The notes: a model not told the origin generated them from the sequence alone. DNA of 51,135 bases from Clostridiales bacterium (GCA_003538975.1 DPQQ01000003.1:119858-170992), one strand, 5' to 3'; shown: positions 23,394 through 31,539, numbered from the stretch's first letter. Program-made: numbers and translations.

Positions 23394-24850
23394 GAGTAAA
23401 ATTCAAATCCGCCCCAAAGGTGTATTATTTCGCTCCCGAAAAGCCGGACGTCGTTTATAAAGAAGGCGAAGGCGTAATTGTGGAAACCTCGAAAGGTCAG
23501 GAATACGCTATAGTGGTTTTCGGCACGAAAGAAGTCGAAGACGACAAAATAATAAAACCGCTCAAATCTATCGTAAGAAAGATCAGCAAAAAGGAAGAAG
23601 AGCAGATGAAGGAGAACGAAAAGAAGGCTTTTAAAACCGCAAAAATCGCGGAAGAAAAGGCTGTTCAGCACGGTCTCGACATGAAGATAAGCGGAGCGGA
23701 ATATTCTTTCGACGGCAAAAAGATAGTGTTCTATTTCACGTCCGATACGAGAGTGGATTTCAGAGAACTCGTAAAAGATCTCGCCGCTACATTCAAAACG
23801 AGAATAGAACTCCATCAGATCGGCGCGAGAGACGAGACGAAGATGTTCGGCGGCCTCGGTCCGTGCGGAAGACCTTGTTGCTGCAACGGCTGTATACCCG
23901 ACTTTAAGAAAGTATCGATTAAAATGGCAAAAACGCAGGGGCTTTCGCTTAATCCCACAAAGATAAGCGGTCTTTGCGGAAGACTTATGTGCTGTCTCGA
24001 TTACGAAAACGACTATTATGCCGAAGTATCCAAATACATGCCTAAAGTCGGCGGTCAGATCGAAACTCCGGAAGGAATCGGAACCGTCGTTTCGGACAAT
24101 ATGCTAAAACTCATCGTAAAAGTCAAAATCTGTAAACCCGACGGAAGCGAGGTTTACAAAGATTTCACTATCAAAGAACTCGGACTTCAGCCTGAAAACG
24201 GCGAACTCGACGACCTGATTCCGTCCTGCGGCGGTTGCGACAAAGACTGCTTTGCGTGCGGCAATTCTTCGTGCGGCGGATGCGGCAATAAACCGATAGA
24301 AACCGTAATCGAAACTAAAACCGAACAAGCAAAAGGAAATAACGCAGCTTTACCCGAAGAAAATAAAGGGGAACCCGCGGCGACCGACTCTTCCGAACCT
24401 GTCCCCGCCGAAAACAAAAACAATAAAAAGCGTTTCGATAAGTCCGATAAGAGAAAAGACTTCAAAAACAAAAACTCCGATAAGAACAAAAACGAGAACG
24501 CACCCGCAGAAGTAAAAGAATCCGCTTCCGCCGAAAACCGGGAGAAAGCGGACGGCGAACAGAAAAGAGGTGCTAATCCGCAAAATCGACAGGGCGGCGG
24601 AAAGCACAAACACAAGCATAACAAGAACTTTAATTGCGGCGAAAATTACGGCGAACAGAGCAAAGATGGCGGACAAGAGATTTCCAAAAACGCCGGAGCA
24701 CCGATAAACAGCGATAAACGAAACGAACAAAGACCGGGCGAAAAGAAAGACTTTAAAAAGAATTTCAGAAACAATAAAAATCATCGCGGAGCGGACGGCG
24801 AAGAAAAGCGTAAAGCTCCGTCGGATTTCGCAACGCTCATAACGGACTGA
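23378..24850 (+). CDS. ricT: RicT/YaaT-type PSP1 domain protein with a cysteine cluster and long charged tail
   Basis: A 490-residue protein. Residues 1-~270 are the PSP1/YaaT core, including DMKISGAEYSFDGKKIVFYF, CGRPCCCNGCIPDF and LCGRLMCCLDYEN. In B. subtilis RicT joins RicA and RicF in an iron-sulfur complex that affects RNase Y processing, sporulation and competence. Residues ~284-306 hold an extra cluster (SCGGCDKDC, FACGNSSCGGCG). The last ~180 residues are Lys/Asn/Glu-rich and likely disordered. Standard YaaT is about 275 residues, so the tail is an addition. GGAGGG precedes the ATG inside holB. Confidence 0.92.
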   Translation: MEKIVGVKFKSAPKVYYFAPEKPDVVYKEGEGVIVETSKGQEYAIVVFGTKEVEDDKIIKPLKSIVRKISKKEEEQMKENEKKAFKTAKIAEEKAVQHGLDMKISGAEYSFDGKKIVFYFTSDTRVDFRELVKDLAATFKTRIELHQIGARDETKMFGGLGPCGRPCCCNGCIPDFKKVSIKMAKTQGLSLNPTKISGLCGRLMCCLDYENDYYAEVSKYMPKVGGQIETPEGIGTVVSDNMLKLIVKVKICKPDGSEVYKDFTIKELGLQPENGELDDLIPSCGGCDKDCFACGNSSCGGCGNKPIETVIETKTEQAKGNNAALPEENKGEPAATDSSEPVPAENKNNKKRFDKSDKRKDFKNKNSDKNKNENAPAEVKESASAENREKADGEQKRGANPQNRQGGGKHKHKHNKNFNCGENYGEQSKDGGQEISKNAGAPINSDKRNEQRPGEKKDFKKNFRNNKNHRGADGEEKRKAPSDFATLITD

Positions 24851-25007
24851 TAAAAGCTGCACGCCGTAAAGGCGGTTAGCGAAAGACAACGAAAAAGTTA
24901 GTTTAAAACAACCTTCGGGTTATCTTAAAAAACGCAAAGTTAGCCTGAAACAACCGAAAAATACCCGAATTTTTATTGAAATAACGGAAAAATGCCGAAA
25001 AAAAGTA

Positions 25008-25036
25008 TTTACAAAAAATAAAATTTATGGTATCAT
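25008..25036 (+). promoter_or_regulatory. Sigma-A promoter of the ferredoxin gene
   Basis: TTTACA (25008-25013), 17 bases, TATCAT (25031-25036). It gives the ferredoxin its own promoter within the ricT-trmN6 cluster. Confidence 0.8.
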
Positions 25037-25067
25037 ATCGGTGATAAAAATAAGGAGGCGTACAAAC

Positions 25068-25241
25068 ATGGCTTTCAAGATCAATAAAGAAGAATGCTTG
25101 GGTTGCGGAGCTTGCTCCGAAACTTGTCCCGTAGGCGCAATCACCGCTGACGACGATAAATTCGTTATCAACGCGGACGAATGCTTAAGCTGCGGTTCGT
25201 GTGCCGCCGGCTGTCCTGCCGGTGCGATATCCGAAGAATAA
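25068..25241 (+). CDS. 2[4Fe-4S] ferredoxin
   Basis: A 57-residue clostridial-type ferredoxin. Two CxxCxxCxxxCP motifs are present (CLGCGACSETCP and CLSCGSCAAGCP), enough to bind two [4Fe-4S] clusters. Low-potential ferredoxins of this type serve as general electron carriers in anaerobes. TAAGGAGG ten bases before the ATG at 25068 decides the start. It has its own promoter and is inserted between ricT and trmN6. Confidence 0.96.
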   Translation: MAFKINKEECLGCGACSETCPVGAITADDDKFVINADECLSCGSCAAGCPAGAISEE

Positions 25242-25309
25242 TTTAACGGAAAATCGGGCTCGGCGTTTTGCCGGGCCTGTTTTTCTGTACGGAATGATTT
25301 ATAGATTTT

Positions 25310-25993
25310 ATGCTTCAAAAAGAAACGCTCAATATAGGCGACATGGTAATATATCAGGATACGGAGCTTTACAGGTTTACTTCTGACTCCGTTCTTTTGT
25401 CGCGTTTTTATAAGCCGAACGGCACCGAAACGGTAGCCGACCTATGTTCGGGGTGCGGCATAGTGGGCGTTCATTTTTACGCTCTTAACGAGACCAAGGT
25501 AAGACGCGCGGACTTTTTCGAATTGCAGCAAGGACTGCACGAAGCCTGCGTTAAAACGGTTTCGGAAAACAATCTTACCGATAAATTATTTCCGCATAAC
25601 ATAAGAGTTCAGGATATTCCCAACGAATATTACGGCAAGTACACGCTCGTACTCTGCAATCCGCCGTACGCAAAACAAAACAGCGGCTTTTCGGCGGGAA
25701 CGGTATCGTCGAATCTTGCCAGATGCGAAGAAGCGATAACGCTTAAAGAGATAATATACGCGGCTAAACGACTGTTAAAATTCGGCGGAAGATTCTGTCT
25801 TATCCACCGCGCGGACAGACTTGCGGAAATAATGTACGAACTTAAAAAAGAAACTCTCGAACCGAAGAAGTTGCAGTTCATTTTGGGCGCGGACGACAAA
25901 ACGCCGTACCTTATCATGGTGGAAGCCGTTCTCGGCGGGAAAGAAGGAATTTCGGTTCTGTCGAGCATAAAAAACGACAGAAAGGAGATATAA
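25310..25993 (+). CDS. trmN6: tRNA1(Val) A37 N6-methyltransferase family protein
   Basis: A 227-residue class I SAM methyltransferase. Motif I ADLCSGCGIVGVHF and the amino-methyltransferase motif NPPYAK are clear; the N-terminal VIYQDTELYRFTSDSVLLSRFY matches the YfiC/TrmN6 (YabB) family. Members methylate N6 of adenosine 37 in tRNA-Val. It lies between the ferredoxin and rsmI as in the Bacillus yabB-yabC order. The GIY-YIG gene yazA usually between them is absent. Confidence 0.9.
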   Translation: MLQKETLNIGDMVIYQDTELYRFTSDSVLLSRFYKPNGTETVADLCSGCGIVGVHFYALNETKVRRADFFELQQGLHEACVKTVSENNLTDKLFPHNIRVQDIPNEYYGKYTLVLCNPPYAKQNSGFSAGTVSSNLARCEEAITLKEIIYAAKRLLKFGGRFCLIHRADRLAEIMYELKKETLEPKKLQFILGADDKTPYLIMVEAVLGGKEGISVLSSIKNDRKEI

Positions 25994-25996
25994 AAC

Positions 25997-26797
25997 ATGC
26001 TTTATCTCGTAGCGACGCCTATCGGCAATCTTAAAGACGTAACTCTCCGCGCGCTCGAAGTTTTGAATTCGGTCGATTTTATCGCGTGCGAAGACACGAG
26101 ACATTCCGCCACGTTTTTGTCGGCGCACGGAATAAAAAAGCCGCTTGTCGCTTATCATAAATTCAACGAAAAGGAAGAAGGGCTGAAGCTTGTCGAAGAA
26201 CTTAAAAGCGGTAAAAACGTCGCTCTTATTTCGGACGCCGGCATGCCGGTGATATCGGATCCCGGCAACGTTTTAGTAAATCTTCTTCTCGAAAACAATC
26301 TGGAATTTACCGTAATCCCCGGGGCGTGCGCTTTTGTTTCGGCTCTCGTGCTTTCGGGTGTGGATTCTTCTAAATTCTGTTTTCTGGGATTTTTGCCCGA
26401 CAAACAGTCAAAGCGGATTGAAGTTCTTGAAAAGTATTCTTCGCTCGACATGCCGCTCATATTTTACTGCGCTCCGCACGACGTAAAAAATACAATCGAT
26501 GCGATTTATTCCGTTCTCGGCGACAGAAGAGCCGTCGCGGTAAGGGAAATTACGAAAATTTACGAAGAAGCCGTTCATTTTAATTTAAAAGACGGCTATC
26601 CGAAGGAACCGAAGGGGGAATTCGTCATAATCGTCGAAGGTAAGGACGAAACTTCCGGATTTTCGGCACTGACGCCCGAAGAGCATTTCGATTTTTATCT
26701 TAAACAGGGACTTGATAAAAAGGAAGCCTTAAAACGCGTGGCAAAGGACAGAAACGTCAAAAAAAGCGACCTTTACTATCTCACCATAGATAAATAA
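25997..26797 (+). CDS. rsmI: 16S rRNA (cytidine1402-2'-O)-methyltransferase
   Basis: A 266-residue tetrapyrrole-methylase-fold enzyme that 2'-O-methylates C1402 of 16S rRNA. It has LYLVATPIGNLKDVTLRALE at the start, ACEDTRHSATFL, ALISDAGMPVISDPG and VIPGACAFVSALVLSG. Length is normal. It begins three bases after trmN6, so the two are co-transcribed. AAAGGAG precedes the ATG. Confidence 0.96.
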   Translation: MLYLVATPIGNLKDVTLRALEVLNSVDFIACEDTRHSATFLSAHGIKKPLVAYHKFNEKEEGLKLVEELKSGKNVALISDAGMPVISDPGNVLVNLLLENNLEFTVIPGACAFVSALVLSGVDSSKFCFLGFLPDKQSKRIEVLEKYSSLDMPLIFYCAPHDVKNTIDAIYSVLGDRRAVAVREITKIYEEAVHFNLKDGYPKEPKGEFVIIVEGKDETSGFSALTPEEHFDFYLKQGLDKKEALKRVAKDRNVKKSDLYYLTIDK

Positions 26798-26824
26798 TAG
26801 CTTTTTATATAATTTTTGGTATAT

Positions 26825-26840
26825 TTTCGCCGACACAGGT
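26825..26840 (-). repeat. Intergenic repeat copy 2
   Basis: An exact match to ACCTGTRTCGSCGAAA on the minus strand, preceded by AATTATTTT in that orientation. It lies 28 bases after the rsmI stop. Confidence 0.75.
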
Positions 26841-26920
26841 AAAATAATTTAATGCCATGAAGCAAAATAAAGAGCAAACAGCCTTAAAGTAACCGCGATT
26901 TCATAAAAGGCGATAATCGC

Positions 26921-26949
26921 TTGACAATTTTGAGTTCATGGCGTATTAT
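26921..26949 (+). promoter_or_regulatory. Sigma-A promoter of the exchanger gene
   Basis: TTGACA (26921-26926), 17 bases, TATTAT (26944-26949), just upstream of the riboswitch. Confidence 0.9.
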
Positions 26950-26952
26950 AGA

Positions 26953-27041
26953 TAAAAAGAGGGAGTAATCTGCGCCGCAAGGTCCGGTAAGTCAACAATC
27001 CCGACTTTAAGTCTGGCTTACCTCGAAGGATGAGACTTTTT
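26953..27041 (+). ncRNA. Probable yybP-ykoY (Mn2+-sensing) riboswitch
   Basis: P1 pairs AAAAAG (26954-26959) with CTTTTT (27036-27041). The conserved GGGAGTA follows the 5' arm and TGAGAC precedes the 3' arm, as in yybP-ykoY aptamers. Inner helices GGTAAG (26986-26991)/CTTACC (27017-27022) and GACT/AGTC (27003-27013) enclose GTCAACAATC, and a TCGAAGGA loop lies on the return side. This was judged by motif, without a covariance model. Confidence 0.75.
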
Positions 27042-27076
27042 ATAAGGCGCTCTCTTTTTAAATCAAGATAATTTTT

Positions 27077-27097
27077 AAGGGTGCCCGCCCTTTTTTT
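27077..27097 (+). terminator. Terminator downstream of the Mn2+ riboswitch
   Basis: AAGGG pairs with CCCTT around TGCCCG and runs into seven T residues, 33 bases before the exchanger start. It is the likely expression platform. GGCGC (27046-27050) can also pair with GCGCC (26972-26976) near the aptamer 5' end. Confidence 0.75.
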
Positions 27098-27129
27098 GTG
27101 CTTGCAAAAAGGGAAAGGAGAAGTAAAAT

Positions 27130-28128
27130 ATGTTAAAAGACGCAATTTTATCGGTATCGCCTTATCTTGCGATTCCGCTGTTTTTAGTCGGGCTGTTCTT
27201 AATCGTAAAAGGCGGCGATATGTTCGTCGATTCCTCCACATGGATAGCCGAAGTTTCCGGTATTCCGAAAATACTCGTCGGCGCGACGATCGTATCATTC
27301 GCAACGACGCTCCCAGAACTTCTGGTTTCGCTTATCGCGGCGATAGGCAAAGATACGTCTATGGCGATAGGAAACGCAATCGGGTCTGTTTCGGCGAATT
27401 TAGGTCTTATCTTCGCTATCTTAATGATTGCCGCCCCCGGGAAAACCGATCGTAAGGGATTTTTGCTGAAGGCTGTTCTGATGCTTTCGTCTGCGCTTGT
27501 GCTTGCCGCATTCGGACTTTACGGAAAGCTTACGTGGGTGGGTTCGGTGCTGCTTATCGCTATTTACGTTACGTTTATGTTCTTCAATATAAAGGACGCG
27601 CGTAAAGCTATGCTCGAAGGAAAGGAACTCGGCGAAAAGGAAGACAGACCTAAAGCGGACAAAAAGAGTCTTACCGTAAATATCATAAAGTTCATCGCAG
27701 GCGCGGCTATGACGGCTGTCGGCGCGATACTTCTGGTCGATAACGGTCAGATAATAGCGGCGGATCTTCTTCACATTCCCGTAGCTATAGTTTCGGCGAT
27801 ATTCGTCGCGATAGGAACGTCGCTCCCCGAACTTGTAACCGCAATAACCGCCATCGCGAAAAAGCAGGGCGCGCTTTCGGTCGGCAATATAATCGGCGCG
27901 AATATAATCGACCTTTCGGTAATACTTCCCGTATGTTCGCTCGTCGGCGGCGGAAGCGTGCCGTTTATTGCGCAGAACATGTATCTCGATATGCCGGTAT
28001 GTCTTTTGATTTCGGCGATTATTCTGATACCTACTCTTATTTCGCAAAAAATCCGCCGTTCGCAGGGTATTGTCGCTCTTACGGTGTACACGGCGTATAT
28101 CGTGGTAATGTGCACCGTATTCGCATAA
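27130..28128 (+). CDS. CaCA family cation/Na+ (Ca2+-type) antiporter
   Basis: A 332-residue membrane protein of about ten segments in two homologous halves. The alpha repeats are clear: VSFATTLPELLVSLIAAIG with IGNAIGSVSANLG, and VAIGTSLPELVTAITAIA with VGNIIGANIIDLS. The paired Glu residues bind cation. An acidic/basic cytoplasmic loop at ~155-180 separates the halves. YrbG-type members exchange Ca2+ for Na+ or H+. The Mn2+ riboswitch upstream suggests that Mn2+ export may be its job here (inference). AAAGGAG sets the ATG. Confidence 0.92.
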   Translation: MLKDAILSVSPYLAIPLFLVGLFLIVKGGDMFVDSSTWIAEVSGIPKILVGATIVSFATTLPELLVSLIAAIGKDTSMAIGNAIGSVSANLGLIFAILMIAAPGKTDRKGFLLKAVLMLSSALVLAAFGLYGKLTWVGSVLLIAIYVTFMFFNIKDARKAMLEGKELGEKEDRPKADKKSLTVNIIKFIAGAAMTAVGAILLVDNGQIIAADLLHIPVAIVSAIFVAIGTSLPELVTAITAIAKKQGALSVGNIIGANIIDLSVILPVCSLVGGGSVPFIAQNMYLDMPVCLLISAIILIPTLISQKIRRSQGIVALTVYTAYIVVMCTVFA

Positions 28129-28219
28129 TGTTTTCGGATTTAAAAGATTCTATTCGTATATAAAAATAATCCGGATATATAAACAATATAATTCCTGAAT
28201 AATTTTTAACGGAAATTTT

Positions 28220-28260
28220 ACTCCCGCCGTTCCGGTCAGCACGGAAAGGCGGGAGTTTTT
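28220..28260 (+). terminator. Intrinsic terminator after the exchanger gene
   Basis: ACTCCCGCC and GGCGGGAGT pair, with inner TCCG/CGGA, followed by five T residues. Confidence 0.93.
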
Positions 28261-28353
28261 GCGTTATTTTTAAAAAATTTACAAAATAAACGATTAAAAA
28301 GGGCCGGATTCTATATTTTTTACGTTAAAATATCCGGAAATAGCAAAATGATA

Positions 28354-28382
28354 TTGAAATATCGTTATTTTTAAGTTATAAT
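28354..28382 (+). promoter_or_regulatory. Sigma-A promoter of the YwaF-like gene
   Basis: TTGAAA (28354-28359), 17 bases, TATAAT (28377-28382). Between the preceding terminator and this promoter I see nothing else. Confidence 0.82.
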
Positions 28383-28431
28383 AAAAATATATTTAACAGA
28401 GAAACCAACAAGTAAAAGAGGGGTTTGTTTT

Positions 28432-29238
28432 ATGAATGATAATCTGATTTTTCTGACGCTCGCGCCGCAGGTTTTCGGGTGGCAGCATCTTGTTTACGCC
28501 GCGATATTTATCGTAATAGCGGTTGCGATGACCGTTTTATCGAAAATATATCTTAAAACCGAAAAATCGCAGACTATTTTTATAAAAGCGATAGCCGGAG
28601 CGTTGTTTGTAAGCGTTATGGTGAATAGATTTGCCATAGCCGCGAGCGACGGCTGGGATCACTTTTTGCCGAACACGTTGTGCGGCGTAACCAGTATTTC
28701 GTTCTCGATAGCGGTTCTTCTCGGTAAAAAGGATACGAAAATATATCACGCTCTCTGGTATCTTGCCTTGGTGGGCGGACTTGCAACGGTGGTATATCCG
28801 GACTTCTTGCCGCAGAACGAATCTTTCTTTTACATAAACACCATTACGGGGCTTATACATCATTCGTTAGACATGCTTTTGTGCGTCGCTCTCGTAGAAT
28901 TCGGCTGGTTCCGACCGGAACTCAGAAACTGGTACGTTTATCCGCTCGTGTTTTCGGAATACATAGTCTGGGGACTTTTCGACATGAAGGTAATAGGCAT
29001 TTCGGACGCGATGTGCATAAACAAGCCTGTTCTGTCGGGTACGCCGATAAATTGTTGGTTTATTTTATTCGTAGGCACTGCGCTCATCATTATTTTGTGT
29101 CTTGTATGCGAATTCTTTTACAGACGAAAGGGACATAAACAAGTGATTAAAATGAGACCGTCTTCCGCTTCTTCCGACTCGGTGAATAATTTTGCCGCTC
29201 AGAAGCAGAACAATACGGACGGCGAATCCGATAAATAA
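28432..29238 (+). CDS. YwaF/TMEM164-like integral membrane protein
   Basis: A 268-residue membrane protein with about seven hydrophobic segments. The block FLPNTLCGVTSISFSIAVLL followed by LALVGGLATVVYPDF resembles the YwaF/TMEM164 family (a Cys-containing helix, then a GG..YPD loop). A conserved His-rich HHSLDMLLC follows. The tail of ~45 residues is polar and Ser/Asn-rich. The biochemical role in bacteria is not known to me. It has its own promoter and terminator. The start follows an AGAGGGG ribosome-binding site. Confidence 0.78.
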   Translation: MNDNLIFLTLAPQVFGWQHLVYAAIFIVIAVAMTVLSKIYLKTEKSQTIFIKAIAGALFVSVMVNRFAIAASDGWDHFLPNTLCGVTSISFSIAVLLGKKDTKIYHALWYLALVGGLATVVYPDFLPQNESFFYINTITGLIHHSLDMLLCVALVEFGWFRPELRNWYVYPLVFSEYIVWGLFDMKVIGISDAMCINKPVLSGTPINCWFILFVGTALIIILCLVCEFFYRRKGHKQVIKMRPSSASSDSVNNFAAQKQNNTDGESDK

Positions 29239-29269
29239 AACCAATAAATAAAAATAAAATATTTAAGTA

Positions 29270-29304
29270 AAAAGCTCTTTGCAATGCCGGCAAGGGGCTT
29301 TTTT
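29270..29304 (+). terminator. Intrinsic terminator after the YwaF-like gene
   Basis: AAAAGC-C-TTGC pairs with GCAA-G-GCTTTT, with small mismatches, and ends in a T run. Confidence 0.85.
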
Positions 29305-29385
29305 GTTGTTTTTCAGTCAAAATCGCATGTTGAATTATAAAGTTAATTGTGTTAAAAAAATTAACCGAAATTTGCTTAATAAATA

Positions 29386-29414
29386 TTGACAAACAGTTTT
29401 TGTTGTGATAGAAT
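29386..29414 (+). promoter_or_regulatory. Sigma-A promoter of the XRE/ImmA operon
   Basis: TTGACA (29386-29391), 17 bases, TAGAAT (29409-29414). It marks the left edge of the accessory region. Confidence 0.88.
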
Positions 29415-29455
29415 AGGCGTAAAGGGAACATAAAGCCTAAAAGGAGGTATGAATA

Positions 29456-29818
29456 ATGGAATATACGGCGTTTGGCGAATTTATGAGAATAAAAAGAATA
29501 CAAAATCACGAAGTAATGGGAGATACCGCAAAATTTCTTAATGTAAAGGTTCCGTTCGTATCTGCGGTTGAAAGCGGAAAGAAAAACGTTCCGGAAGACT
29601 GGGTGCAGTTAATTGTCGAACACTATAACTTGACTTCGGACGAACAAAAAAAGCTTACAGAAGCGATTGAAGAATCTAAAACGCAGTTAAAGGTAAATTT
29701 GGTTTCGGCAACGCCTTCTCAAAGAAAGGTTGCACTGCAGTTTCAAAGGTCTTTTGAAAAGCTGGATGAAAAAACAGCCGCCGAAATAATGAAAATTCTC
29801 GACAAGGAGAATACTTGA
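29456..29818 (+). CDS. XRE family helix-turn-helix regulator
   Basis: A 120-residue DNA-binding protein. Residues ~5-60 form a Cro/C1-type HTH (FGEFMRIKRIQNHEVMGD, AKFLNVKVPFVSAVESGKK, WVQLIVEHYNL). Residues ~60-118 are helical and likely dimerise. AAGGAGG sets the start. Its stop overlaps the ATG of the ImmA/IrrE gene (TGATG), so translation is coupled. In such pairs the XRE protein is often a repressor that the metalloprotease cleaves or releases. Confidence 0.9.
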   Translation: MEYTAFGEFMRIKRIQNHEVMGDTAKFLNVKVPFVSAVESGKKNVPEDWVQLIVEHYNLTSDEQKKLTEAIEESKTQLKVNLVSATPSQRKVALQFQRSFEKLDEKTAAEIMKILDKENT

Positions 29819-30348
29819 TGGACTATATGGTTGAAAAAACCGCCAAAAGAATAGAGTTAAGAGTCCTGGCAAAACTTTTCAGGACAATTTTCGACTTGCC
29901 CGCAAGCGGTTCCGTCGATCCGATTTTATTGCTCGACAAACTTCACGATACGGAGTTGTTTTCCGACGTCGATTACGAAGTCGTGTATAATAACGCTTTA
30001 GGGAAAACCGTTCCGGCTCAATGCGTCATTACCGATACGGGTTATCTGATACAGATAAAAGAAAGTACATATAACGGCGCGTACGAAAAAGGAACCGGCG
30101 GAAATCGCATGCATATTATGCACGAAATAGTACACCCTTTTGTCGATAAATTAGGGTATAAACCGGTAAAAAACCAACCTGAAGTAACGAAAAAGATTCC
30201 GGCGTATCGCAGCTTGGAGTGGATAGTTATGGCGCTGGCGGGCGAGATAATGATGCCCTACGAAGAAACAAAAGGACTATCCGTAAAAGAACTTATGCAA
30301 AATTACGGCGTATCGGAAGCCGCCGCAAAAAAACGAATAAGTTATTAA
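29818..30348 (+). CDS. ImmA/IrrE family metallo-endopeptidase
   Basis: A 176-residue zinc protease. The HExxH motif is in MHIMHEIVHPFVDKLG (residues ~98-113), and the downstream EWIVMALAGEIMMPYEE supplies the third ligand and the family's 'LMP' signature. ImmA/IrrE proteins cut or antagonise partner XRE repressors in mobile elements and stress switches. I chose the ATG at 29818 because AAGGAG is nine bases upstream and it overlaps the XRE stop. No integrase or structural phage genes are near, so this appears to be a stand-alone switch. Confidence 0.9.
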   Translation: MDYMVEKTAKRIELRVLAKLFRTIFDLPASGSVDPILLLDKLHDTELFSDVDYEVVYNNALGKTVPAQCVITDTGYLIQIKESTYNGAYEKGTGGNRMHIMHEIVHPFVDKLGYKPVKNQPEVTKKIPAYRSLEWIVMALAGEIMMPYEETKGLSVKELMQNYGVSEAAAKKRISY

Positions 30349-30414
30349 GAAGATTTAATTACATAAAAGAAAAGCACTTAAAAGTTGCTGGAACAACGAT
30401 TAAGCGCTTATCCG

Positions 30415-30467
30415 GAAGTGTATTGCTACACATATGATATTAACTAGTATATCACTTCTATTTTTTT
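30415..30467 (+). terminator. Possible terminator after the ImmA/IrrE gene
   Basis: GAAGTG pairs with CACTTC, directly followed by TATTTTTTTA. An alternative inner stem is TGATAT/ATATCA. The loop is long. Confidence 0.5.
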
Positions 30468-30527
30468 ATGTCAACTATAAATTGGCAGCAGGAACAGACT
30501 GTAATATTTAAAAAGGAGAAGAGATAT

Positions 30528-31160
30528 ATGAAATCCTTCGAAGCCAGGTCTAAACAGACCTTTTTACGCAATGAGTTTGATGCGTTCGGGAAATGGAATA
30601 TTCCTGTTATCCGTAAAAACGAACTTGATTTAGAGAAAGTCGATTTAATTAGTTATACAGATATTAAAACTAATGATACCGACGAAAACAAGAAAAGGGG
30701 CGTTCATTTTTATATTGACGACTACCGTATGGAAGGGTTGTATTATAATCCTACAAAATCTATACATAGATTAAGTCAATATAAGTTTTTAATTTCGCCC
30801 GATTACAGCCTTTATCAGGATATGCCGAAGGCGGTACAATTATTTAACGTATTCAGAAGTCGTTGGTGCGGCGCGTATTGGCAAAAATCAGGATTAAAGG
30901 TTATTCCTAACGTCGGCTGGGGAGATACTTCGACCTTTGAATTTTGTTTTGACGGAATCGAGAAAGGTTCGATTGTTGCGGTCGGCACAATAGGTTGCAA
31001 ACGTAGTAAACTTGCTTTTATGCGTGGATATAACGAAATGTTAAAACATTTAGAATCGAGTGCCGTAATTTGTTTTGGTAAACCGTTTGCCGAAATGCAA
31101 GGTAATATCGTCTCAGTCGATTATAATTCTTCAAGGAGGGTTAATCGCAATGGGAGGTAG
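30528..31160 (+). CDS. DUF4417 domain protein
   Basis: A 210-residue protein of the DUF4417 family, recognised by VHFYIDDYRMEGLYYNPTKS, SPDYSLYQDMPKAVQLFNVF, RWCGAYWQKSGLKVIPNV and FCFDGIEKGSIVAVGTIGC. The family is scattered in phages, conjugative elements and accessory islands of Bacillota; its function is unknown. AAGGAG sets the ATG at 30528. The 3' end overlaps the next gene by 11 bases, with that gene's ribosome-binding site inside this coding region. Base composition is more AT-rich than in core genes. Confidence 0.88.
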   Translation: MKSFEARSKQTFLRNEFDAFGKWNIPVIRKNELDLEKVDLISYTDIKTNDTDENKKRGVHFYIDDYRMEGLYYNPTKSIHRLSQYKFLISPDYSLYQDMPKAVQLFNVFRSRWCGAYWQKSGLKVIPNVGWGDTSTFEFCFDGIEKGSIVAVGTIGCKRSKLAFMRGYNEMLKHLESSAVICFGKPFAEMQGNIVSVDYNSSRRVNRNGR

Positions 31161-31539
31161 AGGAACTTATGCAATAGGTAACAATGTTAAGTATCAATAT
31201 AAAACCGTTGGAAAGATAAACGGAGTAAAAGTGTTACAGCCGATAGATGACAGTCGAAGTATAAAGCTGCCGGAAGAATCTCATAAAAGTAACAGCTATA
31301 TTGTGTTAGACAAAAGCGGTGTCTTTAAGCAGATGAGAGTATACAATGAAAAGCATGAGGCGATATATGAAGTCGGCTATCATCAAGAAAAATCCTTGGG
31401 TAGCGGAAAAGTCCTTCATGTACACTTGTATGCAAAACCGGGAGATATCAATCATAAAAAAGCAGATAAATTTGCGATTGGACCGGGTAATGAATACTTT
31501 GAAAAAGTTAAGAAATATTTATCAGGAGTAAAAATATGA
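31150..31539 (+). CDS. MGGRG-type accessory protein partnered with DUF4417
   Basis: A 129-residue protein starting MGGRGTYAIG. Central strands (SNSYIVLDKSGVFKQMRVYN) lead to YEVGYHQEK and a histidine motif LHVHLYAKPGD. From memory, similar MGGRG...HxH proteins follow DUF4417 genes in phages and mobile islands, but I cannot name a domain. The paired His could bind metal. AAGGAGGG decides the ATG at 31150. Its stop overlaps the start of the next gene (ATGA), suggesting that these two products act together. Confidence 0.78.
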   Translation: MGGRGTYAIGNNVKYQYKTVGKINGVKVLQPIDDSRSIKLPEESHKSNSYIVLDKSGVFKQMRVYNEKHEAIYEVGYHQEKSLGSGKVLHVHLYAKPGDINHKKADKFAIGPGNEYFEKVKKYLSGVKI

